Shown here: piece after piece, positions 44,856-52,279 of the stretch
Position numbering within the stretch: the stretch's first letter is position 1
Layout of the letters: each line of letters opens with the position of its first letter
NCBI RefSeq assembly: GCF_920984735.1
Contig: NZ_CAKLBU010000001.1
Span: 62,001 to 126,000 of the forward strand
Length of the DNA stretch: 64,000 nucleotides
Origin: Pedobacter sp. Leaf250
GTDB taxonomy: Bacteria > Bacteroidota > Bacteroidia > Sphingobacteriales > Sphingobacteriaceae
Direction of reading: 5' to 3'
Made by a program: the position numbers and the translations under genes
Notes under the pieces: generated by a model
What the model saw: only the letters and a program-made list of their open reading frames with translations
Databases searched by the model: none
What the model was told of the DNA's origin: nothing

Positions 44856-45560
44856 ATGAATTCAAGATTTGAAATTGAACAGGCAATTATTGCCGCCATC
44901 ATTTACAACGATGCTTACGCCACTGTGGCATCAATCCTCCAGATAAAGAATTTTTCGACCATTAATTATCAGAAAATTTATGCTGCAGCAGGAAAACTTT
45001 ATCCACTTACACCCATCGATTTAATAACGATTCACCTCCAGCTGAAGAAAGAAGATCCGGACACCGCTGCTGATATTACGCAACAGATGTACAGCGCCGG
45101 TAAATATATGATCGGGTTGCATTTGCGCCACTGGTGTTTGATCCTGCTTCAGATGGATATTACCGACAACTTCGAACGAGAGTTGATTCTTTGGCGAGAC
45201 ATCCGTATCCAGGAACGTGAAAAGGTTGAAGCTGAAGTGCTCACCGAAATGCTTGAAATGATTCGAATCCCCCAACTTGATGTATTAGAATTCATTGAAA
45301 CAGCCATTAAATACTTTGACATGCAGGACATGTCGTGGGAATATAAATCAGCCAAAGAGTTTAATGAGCACATAGGAGCGAAGGCTGCAAGGATCCGGCG
45401 AATGATCGCCCTCGATACCGCATTATCTGCAGCTGCAAAAATTGCAGATTGTGATCTCGATATCAAGCAAACTTGTAACAAGTTTTTGAGCGCCATCAAT
45501 ACCATGATCATAACTAACCGGGCGAAGCCTGAATTTTTAAAAGCAGCAGAACTACTATAG
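44856..45560 (+). CDS. DnaB N-terminal-domain-like replication protein
   Basis: 234 residues. The first 100 or so resemble the DnaB N-terminal helical domain (EIEQAIIAAIIYNDAYATVASILQIKNFSTINYQKIYAAAGKLYPLTPIDLITIHLQLKK). The RecA-like motor is absent, so it is a stand-alone N-domain that may load or recruit a helicase. It is followed after 6 nt by the DUF3987 protein. Confidence 0.72.
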   Translation: MNSRFEIEQAIIAAIIYNDAYATVASILQIKNFSTINYQKIYAAAGKLYPLTPIDLITIHLQLKKEDPDTAADITQQMYSAGKYMIGLHLRHWCLILLQMDITDNFERELILWRDIRIQEREKVEAEVLTEMLEMIRIPQLDVLEFIETAIKYFDMQDMSWEYKSAKEFNEHIGAKAARIRRMIALDTALSAAAKIADCDLDIKQTCNKFLSAINTMIITNRAKPEFLKAAELL

Positions 45561-45566
45561 GATTTA

Positions 45567-46952
45567 ATGGGATTTAACGAGTTTTTCAATAAGAGTAAGT
45601 CTGAAGTCAGTACCGCCTCAACCGAGGATATCCAAGCTGAGCTACAGAAGAGACAAGGCCCAGAGAATTTATTTCCATTAGATATTTTTCATCCGAACAT
45701 TAAACCATTTATAAACGAATTGCATACCAAATACGACATACCTAGAGCCTACGTTGGCCTTTCAATGTTAGTTGCCTACAGCACTGCCATTGGTACGGCG
45801 TATTCGGTGACGCGTAACGGTTCCGACCGGATGACGCTATGCATTTGGGGTTGTATGAATGGTATATCATCTTCAGGAAAAAGTTTTGCGCTCGATATGT
45901 GCCTGAAACCCTTAAATGATGTGCAGAATGATTTTGATGAACAGTGGAGCCAGGACACGAGTGGCATCACCGACGAGCGGCGCCAGGGCTTGAAGTTAAG
46001 CACGGTAATTTATCGGGATGCGCATATTCCAACGCTGATCCGTTACATCATGCCCGTTAACCCAAAAGGTGTACTCAAGGAAAGCGATGAGATCCTCGAA
46101 TGGATCAACGGGTTAAATTCCCTGGGGAAAAAAGAGAGCACCGATGAGCAGTTCTGGCTTAGTGCCTGGAATGGCCGGAAGTATTCTGCAGTCCGAGCGG
46201 CAAATAATAAAATTAATATTCCAAAGATTTTTACCAATGTGATCGGCGGTATTCAGCCGAAATTACTTTATAAGTTATTCAAAAATGAGCGTGGTGATTC
46301 CGGTTTCATCTTCAGGGTGCTCTTTGCATCTCCAGAGCAATTCAAAATTGCAAGACCGGTACCAGGTTACGATATACCACATGAATACAAAGGCATTCAT
46401 GATCAGGTGCTGAAAAGGTTATACAACGAATTACCAGTTAATGATGGTTATGATGATCCTAAAATTTGCGCTGTAACTAAAGAAGCAACAAACCTGATGG
46501 TTAAATGGGAGGATGAAAAGGTCGATAAAATCAATGCTATAAAGGATGTAAACGAAATGAATATTCATTCGGGTATCCTGGGTAAAATGAAAGAGTATGC
46601 CTATCGCTTTGCTGGCATTCTCGCCATCACCGATTTTGCCTATAACATGAAGCACCTGGACTATTTTCCGAGTGAGTTAAAAATTACTGCAGATTTGATG
46701 CGCAGGGCTTTAAGAGCTGCTGATTACTTCTATAAATCTGCAGTTGATATCTATGAAATCGTAGATAATTCAGTAACTGCTCCAATGGATATCATGGTAA
46801 TGGCCAATCTCTTCAAAACAGGCAGTAGCATTAGCCGAATGGCTGAAGTACTGCTGAAGGATAAAAACAAAAAAAGCACCATGCACCGTCAATTGCAGAA
46901 AGCAATCAAAGAATATCCAAAGGTTTTCGGTGCTGATAATAACAAGAATTAA
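45567..46952 (+). CDS. DUF3987 primase/helicase-like protein
   Basis: 461 residues matching DUF3987, found in replication proteins of mobile elements. A P-loop is visible: WGCMNGISSSGKSFALDMCL (about 90-110). Further conserved parts are SDEILEWINGLNSLGKKESTDEQFWLSAWNG and a C-terminal helical region. The last 35 residues (MAEVLLKDKNKKSTMHRQLQKAIKEYPKVFG) are repeated in the protein at 47194. Likely drives phage DNA replication. Confidence 0.8.
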   Translation: MGFNEFFNKSKSEVSTASTEDIQAELQKRQGPENLFPLDIFHPNIKPFINELHTKYDIPRAYVGLSMLVAYSTAIGTAYSVTRNGSDRMTLCIWGCMNGISSSGKSFALDMCLKPLNDVQNDFDEQWSQDTSGITDERRQGLKLSTVIYRDAHIPTLIRYIMPVNPKGVLKESDEILEWINGLNSLGKKESTDEQFWLSAWNGRKYSAVRAANNKINIPKIFTNVIGGIQPKLLYKLFKNERGDSGFIFRVLFASPEQFKIARPVPGYDIPHEYKGIHDQVLKRLYNELPVNDGYDDPKICAVTKEATNLMVKWEDEKVDKINAIKDVNEMNIHSGILGKMKEYAYRFAGILAITDFAYNMKHLDYFPSELKITADLMRRALRAADYFYKSAVDIYEIVDNSVTAPMDIMVMANLFKTGSSISRMAEVLLKDKNKKSTMHRQLQKAIKEYPKVFGADNNKN

Positions 46953-46954
46953 TT

Positions 46955-47185
46955 ATGAATAAGTTTTATGTAATGACCAAATCCGGGACTACGCCCCCAA
47001 AATACGTGCACCATCATATGGATACTGCAATTATCGAGGCTACACGATTACACAATTTATTAAATGATGAAGTAGTCATTTTAGAAATAGTGGGTGTGAT
47101 CAAAAAAGTTGAAGTTCCGGTTACTGAGCTCAAAAGTGTACTTACAGTAAAGCCTGGTTACGAAAATGATGATTTACCTTTTTAA
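46955..47185 (+). CDS. Early phage protein, 76 residues
   Basis: MNKFYVMTKSGTTPPKYVHHHMDTAIIEATRLHNLLNDEVVILEIVGVIKKVEVP..., an alpha/beta small protein, 2 nt after the DUF3987 gene. Unknown function. Confidence 0.6.
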   Translation: MNKFYVMTKSGTTPPKYVHHHMDTAIIEATRLHNLLNDEVVILEIVGVIKKVEVPVTELKSVLTVKPGYENDDLPF

Positions 47186-47193
47186 TCTCTGAT

Positions 47194-47604
47194 ATGGATA
47201 ACATCATCGAAAAACTTCAGGTACAGCTGGAGACAGCAAATCGCAAAATTCATGCCTTACAATCGGCTTTGGATAAAGAGAAAGAAGCGCACTTGCAAAC
47301 ACAGGCAAAGCTTCCACGTATCGAGCGTGGTTTAAATAAAGCGAATCAATTCATTTATGATATGAAGATTGCTTTGGCTAACGCTGATAATACCTATCAA
47401 GGATCAGCTGATTTATTTAGCAGTATTCTGGCTCCTGCATTCCCTACCAAAAGTGCTCAAACTTTGGCTGAGCTATACAACGCACAAAAGAGTTATAGCC
47501 AAATGGCAGGAATGGTTTTAGGCGATACCACAAAGAAAAGCACCATGCATAGAATGGTTCAAGATGCGATGAAATCTCATCCTGAATTATTCATAAAAAG
47601 ATAA
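47194..47604 (+). CDS. Coiled-coil protein with the DUF3987-tail module
   Basis: 136 residues. N-terminal coiled coil (about 1-65, LQVQLETANRKIHALQSALDKEKEAHLQTQAKL) and a C-terminal module, SQMAGMVLGDTTKKSTMHRMVQDAMKSHPELF, that matches the end of the DUF3987 protein, including KKSTMHR. The pair may share a DNA- or protein-binding site in replication. Confidence 0.7.
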   Translation: MDNIIEKLQVQLETANRKIHALQSALDKEKEAHLQTQAKLPRIERGLNKANQFIYDMKIALANADNTYQGSADLFSSILAPAFPTKSAQTLAELYNAQKSYSQMAGMVLGDTTKKSTMHRMVQDAMKSHPELFIKR

Positions 47605-47615
47605 TTACTAAGAGC

Positions 47616-47899
47616 GGAACGGAACGAAATGAGAAAAAACCTTTCAAACAACACAAAAACAGGTATTTACGGCGGTTTTAGCCGTTCCAAACCGTACCGC
47701 ACACCCCGTTTAAACCTATTTAAAGCGGGTGTTTGCGTTCCGCTTAAATCCACGCGCTCCGTTCCTGTGAGCGCAACGATAACACTATTGATAATCAAAG
47801 CATTAAGAATGTCTTTGGAACGAAAAGGAACGCTTTTAAGGCTTGTAAAACATTGATTCATAGCCTTATGTAAAGGTTTTTGATAAAAAACAGCGTTCC
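47616..47899. other. Candidate phage replication origin (CGTTCC iterons)
   Basis: Eight CGTTCC/GGAACG hexamers in 284 bp: 47616, 47621, 47683, 47736, 47760, 47817, 47827 and 47894. Copy 47760 sits in the loop of a perfect GCGCTC/GAGCGC inverted repeat (47754-47759 / 47769-47774). An imperfect dyad CACCCCGTTTAAA/TTTAAAGCGGGTG lies at 47702-47731. The region follows the replication genes and holds no convincing gene. Confidence 0.55.
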
Positions 47900-47915
47900 G
47901 CTAATAAAAATTAAA

Positions 47916-48140
47916 ATGGAAAGAAATCAAGTAGTTGAAATTTCAAAATTATCCGCAGGAGATATCTTCTATAAAGTGGGTGGCGATAAAAACAAAACTT
48001 TTGCTTTTATCAATGCCGGAGCTACACTAAACAACTTTATAGTTTGCCCTTCAGAATTCTACAATAACCGTTTTCAAAACCAACGATCAGAAAAAATAAC
48101 CGAGGATATCAAGGTGGTATTCTTAAGATCAATTAAATAA
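47916..48140 (+). CDS. Early phage protein, 74 residues
   Basis: ATG 47916: MERNQVVEISKLSAGDIFYKVGGDKNKTFAFINAGATLNNFIV..., a small beta-rich protein. The longer frame from TTG 47880 is rejected because it enters the iteron region. Unknown function. Confidence 0.6.
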   Translation: MERNQVVEISKLSAGDIFYKVGGDKNKTFAFINAGATLNNFIVCPSEFYNNRFQNQRSEKITEDIKVVFLRSIK

Positions 48141-48156
48141 ATCAATACAAAAAAGA

Positions 48157-48216
48157 GTGAGAGGCTTTTTACTACTAGTGGTCCTGGCGATAATAGTTAT
48201 CGCGGCCAGCTGCTAA
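48157..48216 (+). CDS. Possible 19-residue hydrophobic peptide
   Basis: A GTG start gives M-RGFLLLVVLAIIVIAASC-stop. The peptide is a lone membrane/signal-like helix ending in a lipobox-type cysteine. The same bases form a hairpin (CTGGCGATAA / TTATCG-cgg-CCAG, 48184-48209), so the frame may be only a structured leader for the next gene. Confidence 0.25.
   Translation: MRGFLLLVVLAIIVIAASC
48184..48209 (+). promoter_or_regulatory. Leader hairpin before the 48250 gene
   Basis: CTGG-CGATAA / TTATCG-(CGG bulge)-CCAG with a TAG loop, followed by an A-rich spacer to the ATG at 48250. Confidence 0.45.
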
Positions 48217-48249
48217 TTAAAACAAAAATTAAAACTAAAAACAAAAAAA

Positions 48250-48759
48250 ATGGACAACAAGAATTTCTCAGATGCTGTAGATCAATTAGGTGATCTATAC
48301 GAATTAGCAAAGGATCAAATGTTAAGATTGGATGTATCGCCAACGCAAGCCAATGATCAGCAAAACCTTTTCTTCACCATTCAGCGAATGCGTGATCTAG
48401 CGGCAGCTACAATGCAGGAATGTAATTTATTAACGAATCGATTAGAATCAAATCAAAGTGTTGGAGTTACATTAATTAACCAGGAATACAATCGGGTGCT
48501 GAATGAGAAGCAGCTAACACCTGAGCATGATCAGAAGTATGTTCATGGTGAACTTCCAGAAGCGGCAATTTCATATTTACTTTCCGGAACTTTTGAAGAT
48601 GGACCGAATATGCCAAGCAATTGGCCATTCGATTCGGCAAGTTTCAAACCTACACCTGGCGACAGACTGAGAGAACTTTCTAAAGCTGGAGCTTTCATTG
48701 TTTCGGAAATTAACCGCATTGATTTCTCGAAAATTAACTATACAATTTCAAACCATTAA
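48250..48759 (+). CDS. Phage protein, 169 residues, unknown
   Basis: MDNKNFSDAVDQLGDLYELAKDQMLRLDVSPTQANDQQNLFFTIQRMRDL...; helical N-terminal half and a C-terminal part with NMPSNWPFDSASFKPTPGDRLRELSKAGAF. No family recognised. It precedes the NA37 gene by 10 nt. Confidence 0.65.
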   Translation: MDNKNFSDAVDQLGDLYELAKDQMLRLDVSPTQANDQQNLFFTIQRMRDLAAATMQECNLLTNRLESNQSVGVTLINQEYNRVLNEKQLTPEHDQKYVHGELPEAAISYLLSGTFEDGPNMPSNWPFDSASFKPTPGDRLRELSKAGAFIVSEINRIDFSKINYTISNH

Positions 48760-48769
48760 GCAAAATTTT

Positions 48770-49822
48770 ATGATATCGTTTTTCGAAGCCAACTTAAAAT
48801 CAATTTCAGTACATCATACAGGCAATAAACTGTTAGAGGAATATTACAAATTATCAGATAAGCCTCTAGATGTTTCTGATGAATTGCTGAATAATATTTT
48901 AATGCAATTCTTTCTTAAGCCTTTTAATAAATCAAATGAGGTTTACAGATTTTTTCACCCGAGCAGTAATCTTCATCTGAACGAAGTTTATGAATTGGTC
49001 AGTGGGATTTTTGCAGACAATGAAGTTTTTCATCAGGAGTCGCAACAGCTAGCAAAGTTACTTTATGATGTCGCCAATCATCCTAAAATTAGATCTGGAG
49101 AATTTTATGTTGCGTTGTTTGAGAAAGTCCAGATAGAAGGTGAGCAGCTTGATGCCATTGGTATTTTTAAGTCTGAAACTAAAGAAACTTATTTGAGTAT
49201 TGCGCCTGAATTGGATGGTTTTAAGATGAGTTACAACCAGGACGCAATCAGTGTGAACAGGCTGGATAAAGGATGTTTAATTTTCAATACAGAAAAATCC
49301 GAAGGATACAAAGTAGTGGTCTTTGATAATAATAAAACAAATGCTGCTGTTTATTGGAAAGATGAATTCCTCCAGTTATCCATCAGGAATGACAGCTATA
49401 ATCAAACCACTAACTTCCTTAACCTTTTTAAAAATTTTGTTCTTCACAAAATTGATGATCAATTTGAAGTTAGCCAATTTGATAAGTCTGATCTTTTAAA
49501 TCGTTCAATTAAATACTTTAAAGAAAAAGAGACTTTCGATAGAGAAGAATTTTCAGCTGAAGTAATAGCCAATGAGGTAGCCAAAGAATCATTTACAAAT
49601 TACCAAATCAACTATGAGGAAGAATTCGAAAGCCCTATAGCCGATGTATTCGAAATTGCTGATTCCGCGGTAAAAAAAGCCACCGCCGGTTACAAACGAG
49701 TAACTAAGCTTGATAAGAATTTTCTGATCACTATCACCGGTAATAAAGAGCTGGTTGAAAAAGGTTTTGATGAAGACAAAAGCATGAACTACTACAAACT
49801 TTATTTCAGGGAGGAAGCATAA
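48770..49822 (+). CDS. 37-kDa nucleoid-associated protein (NdpA/YejK, NA37 family)
   Basis: 350 residues from ATG 48770. NA37-like features: ISVHHTGNKLLEEYYKLSDKPLDVSDELLNNILMQFFLKPF at the start, then FYVALFEKVQIEGEQLDAIGIFKSETKETYL and KGCLIFNTEKSEGYKVVVFDNNK. E. coli YejK binds nucleoid DNA; copies on Bacteroidota phages and ICEs may manage element DNA. The upstream start in the same frame (48698) overlaps the previous gene and is not preferred. Confidence 0.8.
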   Translation: MISFFEANLKSISVHHTGNKLLEEYYKLSDKPLDVSDELLNNILMQFFLKPFNKSNEVYRFFHPSSNLHLNEVYELVSGIFADNEVFHQESQQLAKLLYDVANHPKIRSGEFYVALFEKVQIEGEQLDAIGIFKSETKETYLSIAPELDGFKMSYNQDAISVNRLDKGCLIFNTEKSEGYKVVVFDNNKTNAAVYWKDEFLQLSIRNDSYNQTTNFLNLFKNFVLHKIDDQFEVSQFDKSDLLNRSIKYFKEKETFDREEFSAEVIANEVAKESFTNYQINYEEEFESPIADVFEIADSAVKKATAGYKRVTKLDKNFLITITGNKELVEKGFDEDKSMNYYKLYFREEA

Positions 49823-50004
49823 TGTTTATCGCATACACAAACACTAACATCAGTTCCCAAATAAGTTTGGACGATGACTCCACTGATCCAGAGGTAAATA
49901 TCACGATTAACGGATCTGATGACATTGAGTCGTCTCATTACTTTCAAAATTTAACTCAGTTTGATGAGTTTATCGATTCTGCAGTTTTATGCGTAATAGA
50001 TTAG
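49822..50004 (+). CDS. Small acidic phage protein, 60 residues
   Basis: MFIAYTNTNISSQISLDDDSTDPEVNITINGSDDIESSHYF..., strongly acidic. The ATG overlaps the NA37 stop (TAATG), so translation is coupled. A DNA-mimic or modulator of the NA37 protein is possible but is inference. Confidence 0.55.
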   Translation: MFIAYTNTNISSQISLDDDSTDPEVNITINGSDDIESSHYFQNLTQFDEFIDSAVLCVID

Positions 50005-50013
50005 CCAAAAAAA

Positions 50014-50226
50014 TTGGTGCAGTTGAACGATAAAGTTTTTTTGAAAGATCGGATTGATAACCGCACTTCAGACTTTGTGTGCTACGATTGTGGCGAACCT
50101 TTCAAAACCGAGAGGCAGAAACACATTGACAACGTTATTATGGTACACGAGTCTGAGTGCGGTTTATGCCAAAAAATCATTTCAGTAATCCATATAGTGC
50201 ATTATAACAATTTGAAATTTTATTAA
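50014..50226 (+). CDS. Zinc-ribbon-like small protein
   Basis: 70 residues with two CxxC pairs (FVCYDCGEPF and ESECGLCQKI), fit for one zinc ion. Start is TTG 50014 or GTG 50017; no ATG is available. Last gene of the early/middle operon. Confidence 0.55.
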   Translation: MVQLNDKVFLKDRIDNRTSDFVCYDCGEPFKTERQKHIDNVIMVHESECGLCQKIISVIHIVHYNNLKFY

Positions 50227-50242
50227 AGCATTCGGTGTAATT

Positions 50243-50719
50243 TTAAAAAAGCCCATAAGGCACAGGCCTCTTTGGTATTTTTGAAAAATCTAAAGGGACT
50301 TTTGACATATTAACTGGTTTTCTAAGTGTAACTGGCTTGTCAATTTCCTTTAGTCTTTCAATTTCTTTCTGGAAATGACCAGCATCAGCACGCCTTCCCT
50401 CAGCAGCGGCCTTTGTCCTTTCTCTCTCCATTTGGTTTATAGCCTCAGCTCTTTGTCCACTATTTTGATTCTTACCGTTGCCAAACGGAGAATTCACTGA
50501 ATTGATTTCATTTGAAGTCTTTACTGCTTCCGGCGAGACAGAGTTCTTTCCTGCTCTTGTACTGGGATTTCCTCCTGATCCATTAGGGCCACTATTATTT
50601 CTTTCCGAACTGGATCCGCCAGCAGGAGTTCTTCCTGAGTGACCAGCAGGTTCCCTTCCTTGCGAATAGCATAAATTAGTGAAAATTAATAAGCTAAAAA
50701 ATAGTATGAGATTCTTCAT
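50243..50719 (-). CDS. Secreted low-complexity protein (moron)
   Basis: 158 residues, opposite to all flanking phage genes. Signal peptide MKNLILFFSLLIFTNLCYSQ, then a Gly/Ser/Asn/Arg-rich disordered part and a charged helical stretch (EAINQMERERTKAAAEGRRADAGHFQKEIERLKE). Likely expressed from the lysogen and exported; role unknown. Confidence 0.7.
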   Translation of the reverse strand: MKNLILFFSLLIFTNLCYSQGREPAGHSGRTPAGGSSSERNNSGPNGSGGNPSTRAGKNSVSPEAVKTSNEINSVNSPFGNGKNQNSGQRAEAINQMERERTKAAAEGRRADAGHFQKEIERLKEIDKPVTLRKPVNMSKVPLDFSKIPKRPVPYGLF

Positions 50720-51098
50720 TGCGAGTAATTTAAATTTCTAAACTAATTTAAAATTTATAGTTAGTAATTAAAAGGGTTATAAAAATTAAATTCACCATAT
50801 TAAACTTTAATTTCTTTAAATTTTGTATATAATGTATAAGCATTAATCGTTAAAATTACAGTCATATTAAAAGTTCTAGGTACTATAACTTTTTGTCTTC
50901 GTATAGACTATAAAGAACTTCAAATTATTTTTGAATTATTTCAAAGACATGAAGAAAATCTTTAGAGACGAGCTCCGGGATATCATCAATAATCTTTGTC
51001 GTTATCTCTAATTTTAATAAGTCTTCACTATCTTTTTTAATATCGTTTAGCCTGTATAGTCAATCATGGTTTATTTAATTTATTAATAATAAATTTAT
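50720..51098. other. Gap between moron and late region, with possible gene remnant
   Basis: About 380 nt. On the minus strand, 50925-51059 reads as 44 codons of protein-like sequence (RLNDIKKDSEDLLKLEITTK, then IIDDIPELVSKDFLHVFEII) but is closed upstream by a stop and has no start codon; it may be a gene remnant. Nothing else was found. Confidence 0.4.
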
Positions 51099-51106
51099 TA
51101 AATTTG
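51099..51106 (+). promoter_or_regulatory. -7 promoter element of the 51148 gene
   Basis: TAAATTTG, perfect consensus, 41 nt before the ATG. It lacks the GTCGTTTA box of the late promoters, so it should be served by host polymerase alone. Confidence 0.6.
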
Positions 51107-51147
51107 CAATACCCAAAACGCCAAACACATTTCTCTAAACGCTCTAA

Positions 51148-51612
51148 ATGGTATTCTTGCACCGGGTAACAATTAAATCTTATTTGAAAAAATATATGGC
51201 TCATTACGTTAGGGTTGAGCCTTACTTTATTTTAAGTGATACAAATCGTTTTGGTGGCTTTCTGGTCAACAGCTTAAAGCATAAAAGGCACATTAAGGAA
51301 AACGATCTGATCATTAACCTTACTGGCGAGACACTCACTGTTTCCATAGGTGAATATTACGAGCGCAACTATGGGATCCTAATTTCCAAAACCCATCAGG
51401 CCAGGTTCAATAAATTTTTGTTTGATGATTTTAACGATCGAATGTTTGATTATGTGCTTCCTCGACTAACTGGAAAAAAAGGGGATATCCGTAAAGCACT
51501 TTTAAGCTTCCGAGATAAATATTCCATATCTGAAGATGAATTGGGATTCACTACGTTAAAAAAACAATATGAAAGAATGTTGATGTATTCAATTCGTGAA
51601 AAAACTGCCTAA
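51148..51612 (+). CDS. Candidate late-gene regulator, 154 residues
   Basis: MVFLHRVTIKSYLKKYMAHYVRVEPYFILSDTNRFGGFLVN...; a mixed alpha/beta N-terminal domain and a helical C-terminal part (KKGDIRKALLSFRDKYSISEDELGFTTLKKQYER) that could be a helix-turn-helix. It has a host-type promoter and immediately precedes the first late promoter, the usual place for a late activator. No family is recognised. An alternative start is ATG 51196. Confidence 0.6.
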   Translation: MVFLHRVTIKSYLKKYMAHYVRVEPYFILSDTNRFGGFLVNSLKHKRHIKENDLIINLTGETLTVSIGEYYERNYGILISKTHQARFNKFLFDDFNDRMFDYVLPRLTGKKGDIRKALLSFRDKYSISEDELGFTTLKKQYERMLMYSIREKTA

Positions 51613-51688
51613 AATTCACAACTTTCACTCATGAAAATGTCACGTATCTTTTTAGCCGATTTTAAGCCCGAAATTCTAGTTTTCTGCT

Positions 51689-51723
51689 GTCGTTTATAGG
51701 CTCCTAATCATTGCCGAACTTCG
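51689..51723 (+). promoter_or_regulatory. Phage late promoter 1
   Basis: GTCGTTTA (51689-51696), 19 bp, GAACTTCG (51716-51723), then 4 nt (GTAT) and the ATG at 51728. One of four copies with identical 19-bp spacing. Confidence 0.75.
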
Positions 51724-51727
51724 GTAT

Positions 51728-52201
51728 ATGATAAGCAACTTTCCAACTCCGAAAAATTATAATCTAGGTGGATTATTAAATTTCCAATTTGCACCTGCTG
51801 AAGCTTTCAATGTATTTTCAGGGGTTTTTAATGGGCGAATCTTGTTTCCTTTAGTTCTAAATGCAGGATTTGATTGGTTTAAAGGCTATTCAACTGTTTA
51901 TACACTTGGTTTTACCGAAACCACAAAGACCAGTGAGCATGGTAAATACTATGAGCAAACCGTATCGGGTTTTATTCCTGGAGACAGATCAGATCTGATC
52001 GCCCTGATGGAAGAAATGGATGATCGATATTTTGTGCTGCAGGTTAAAGATGCAAATGGTGTTTCACGTTTAGTTGGTGGCTTCGGTTGTCCGATGCTAT
52101 TTTCATCCAATTATGATAGTGGTTTGGCCAGATCAGACGGTAAAGGCTATCAATTTCAGTTTTTCTGTCAATCTACTTTCCGTGCTCCAATGTATTTATA
52201 A
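51728..52201 (+). CDS. Late phage structural protein, 157 residues
   Basis: MISNFPTPKNYNLGGLLNFQFAPAEAFNVFSGVF...; beta-rich. The segment YYEQTVSGFIPGDRSDLIALMEEMDDRYFVLQVKDANGVSRLVG lines up with YENMLEISFPGSEAEFLGFKAAAANRELIFFVKEKNSKVRVLG of the protein at 55269, so the two are distant paralogues. A tail tube, head-completion or decoration role is possible. Transcribed from late promoter 1. Confidence 0.65.
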   Translation: MISNFPTPKNYNLGGLLNFQFAPAEAFNVFSGVFNGRILFPLVLNAGFDWFKGYSTVYTLGFTETTKTSEHGKYYEQTVSGFIPGDRSDLIALMEEMDDRYFVLQVKDANGVSRLVGGFGCPMLFSSNYDSGLARSDGKGYQFQFFCQSTFRAPMYL

Positions 52202-52210
52202 GCGTTTTCC

Positions 52211-52245
52211 GTCGTTTATGGGGGCGTTAAGCTTAGCCAAATTTG
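52211..52245 (+). promoter_or_regulatory. Phage late promoter 2
   Basis: GTCGTTTA (52211-52218), 19 bp, CAAATTTG (52238-52245). The ATG of the protease gene lies 34 nt downstream, so this copy has a leader. Confidence 0.75.
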
Positions 52246-52279
52246 TATCCACTAGTTATTAGAAATACAAATTTCAAAA

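Noticed and set aside
47629..47856. 75-codon plus-strand frame and its antisense partner
   Set aside because: Overlaps the CGTTCC iterons and dyads; base composition is set by the repeats rather than by codons.
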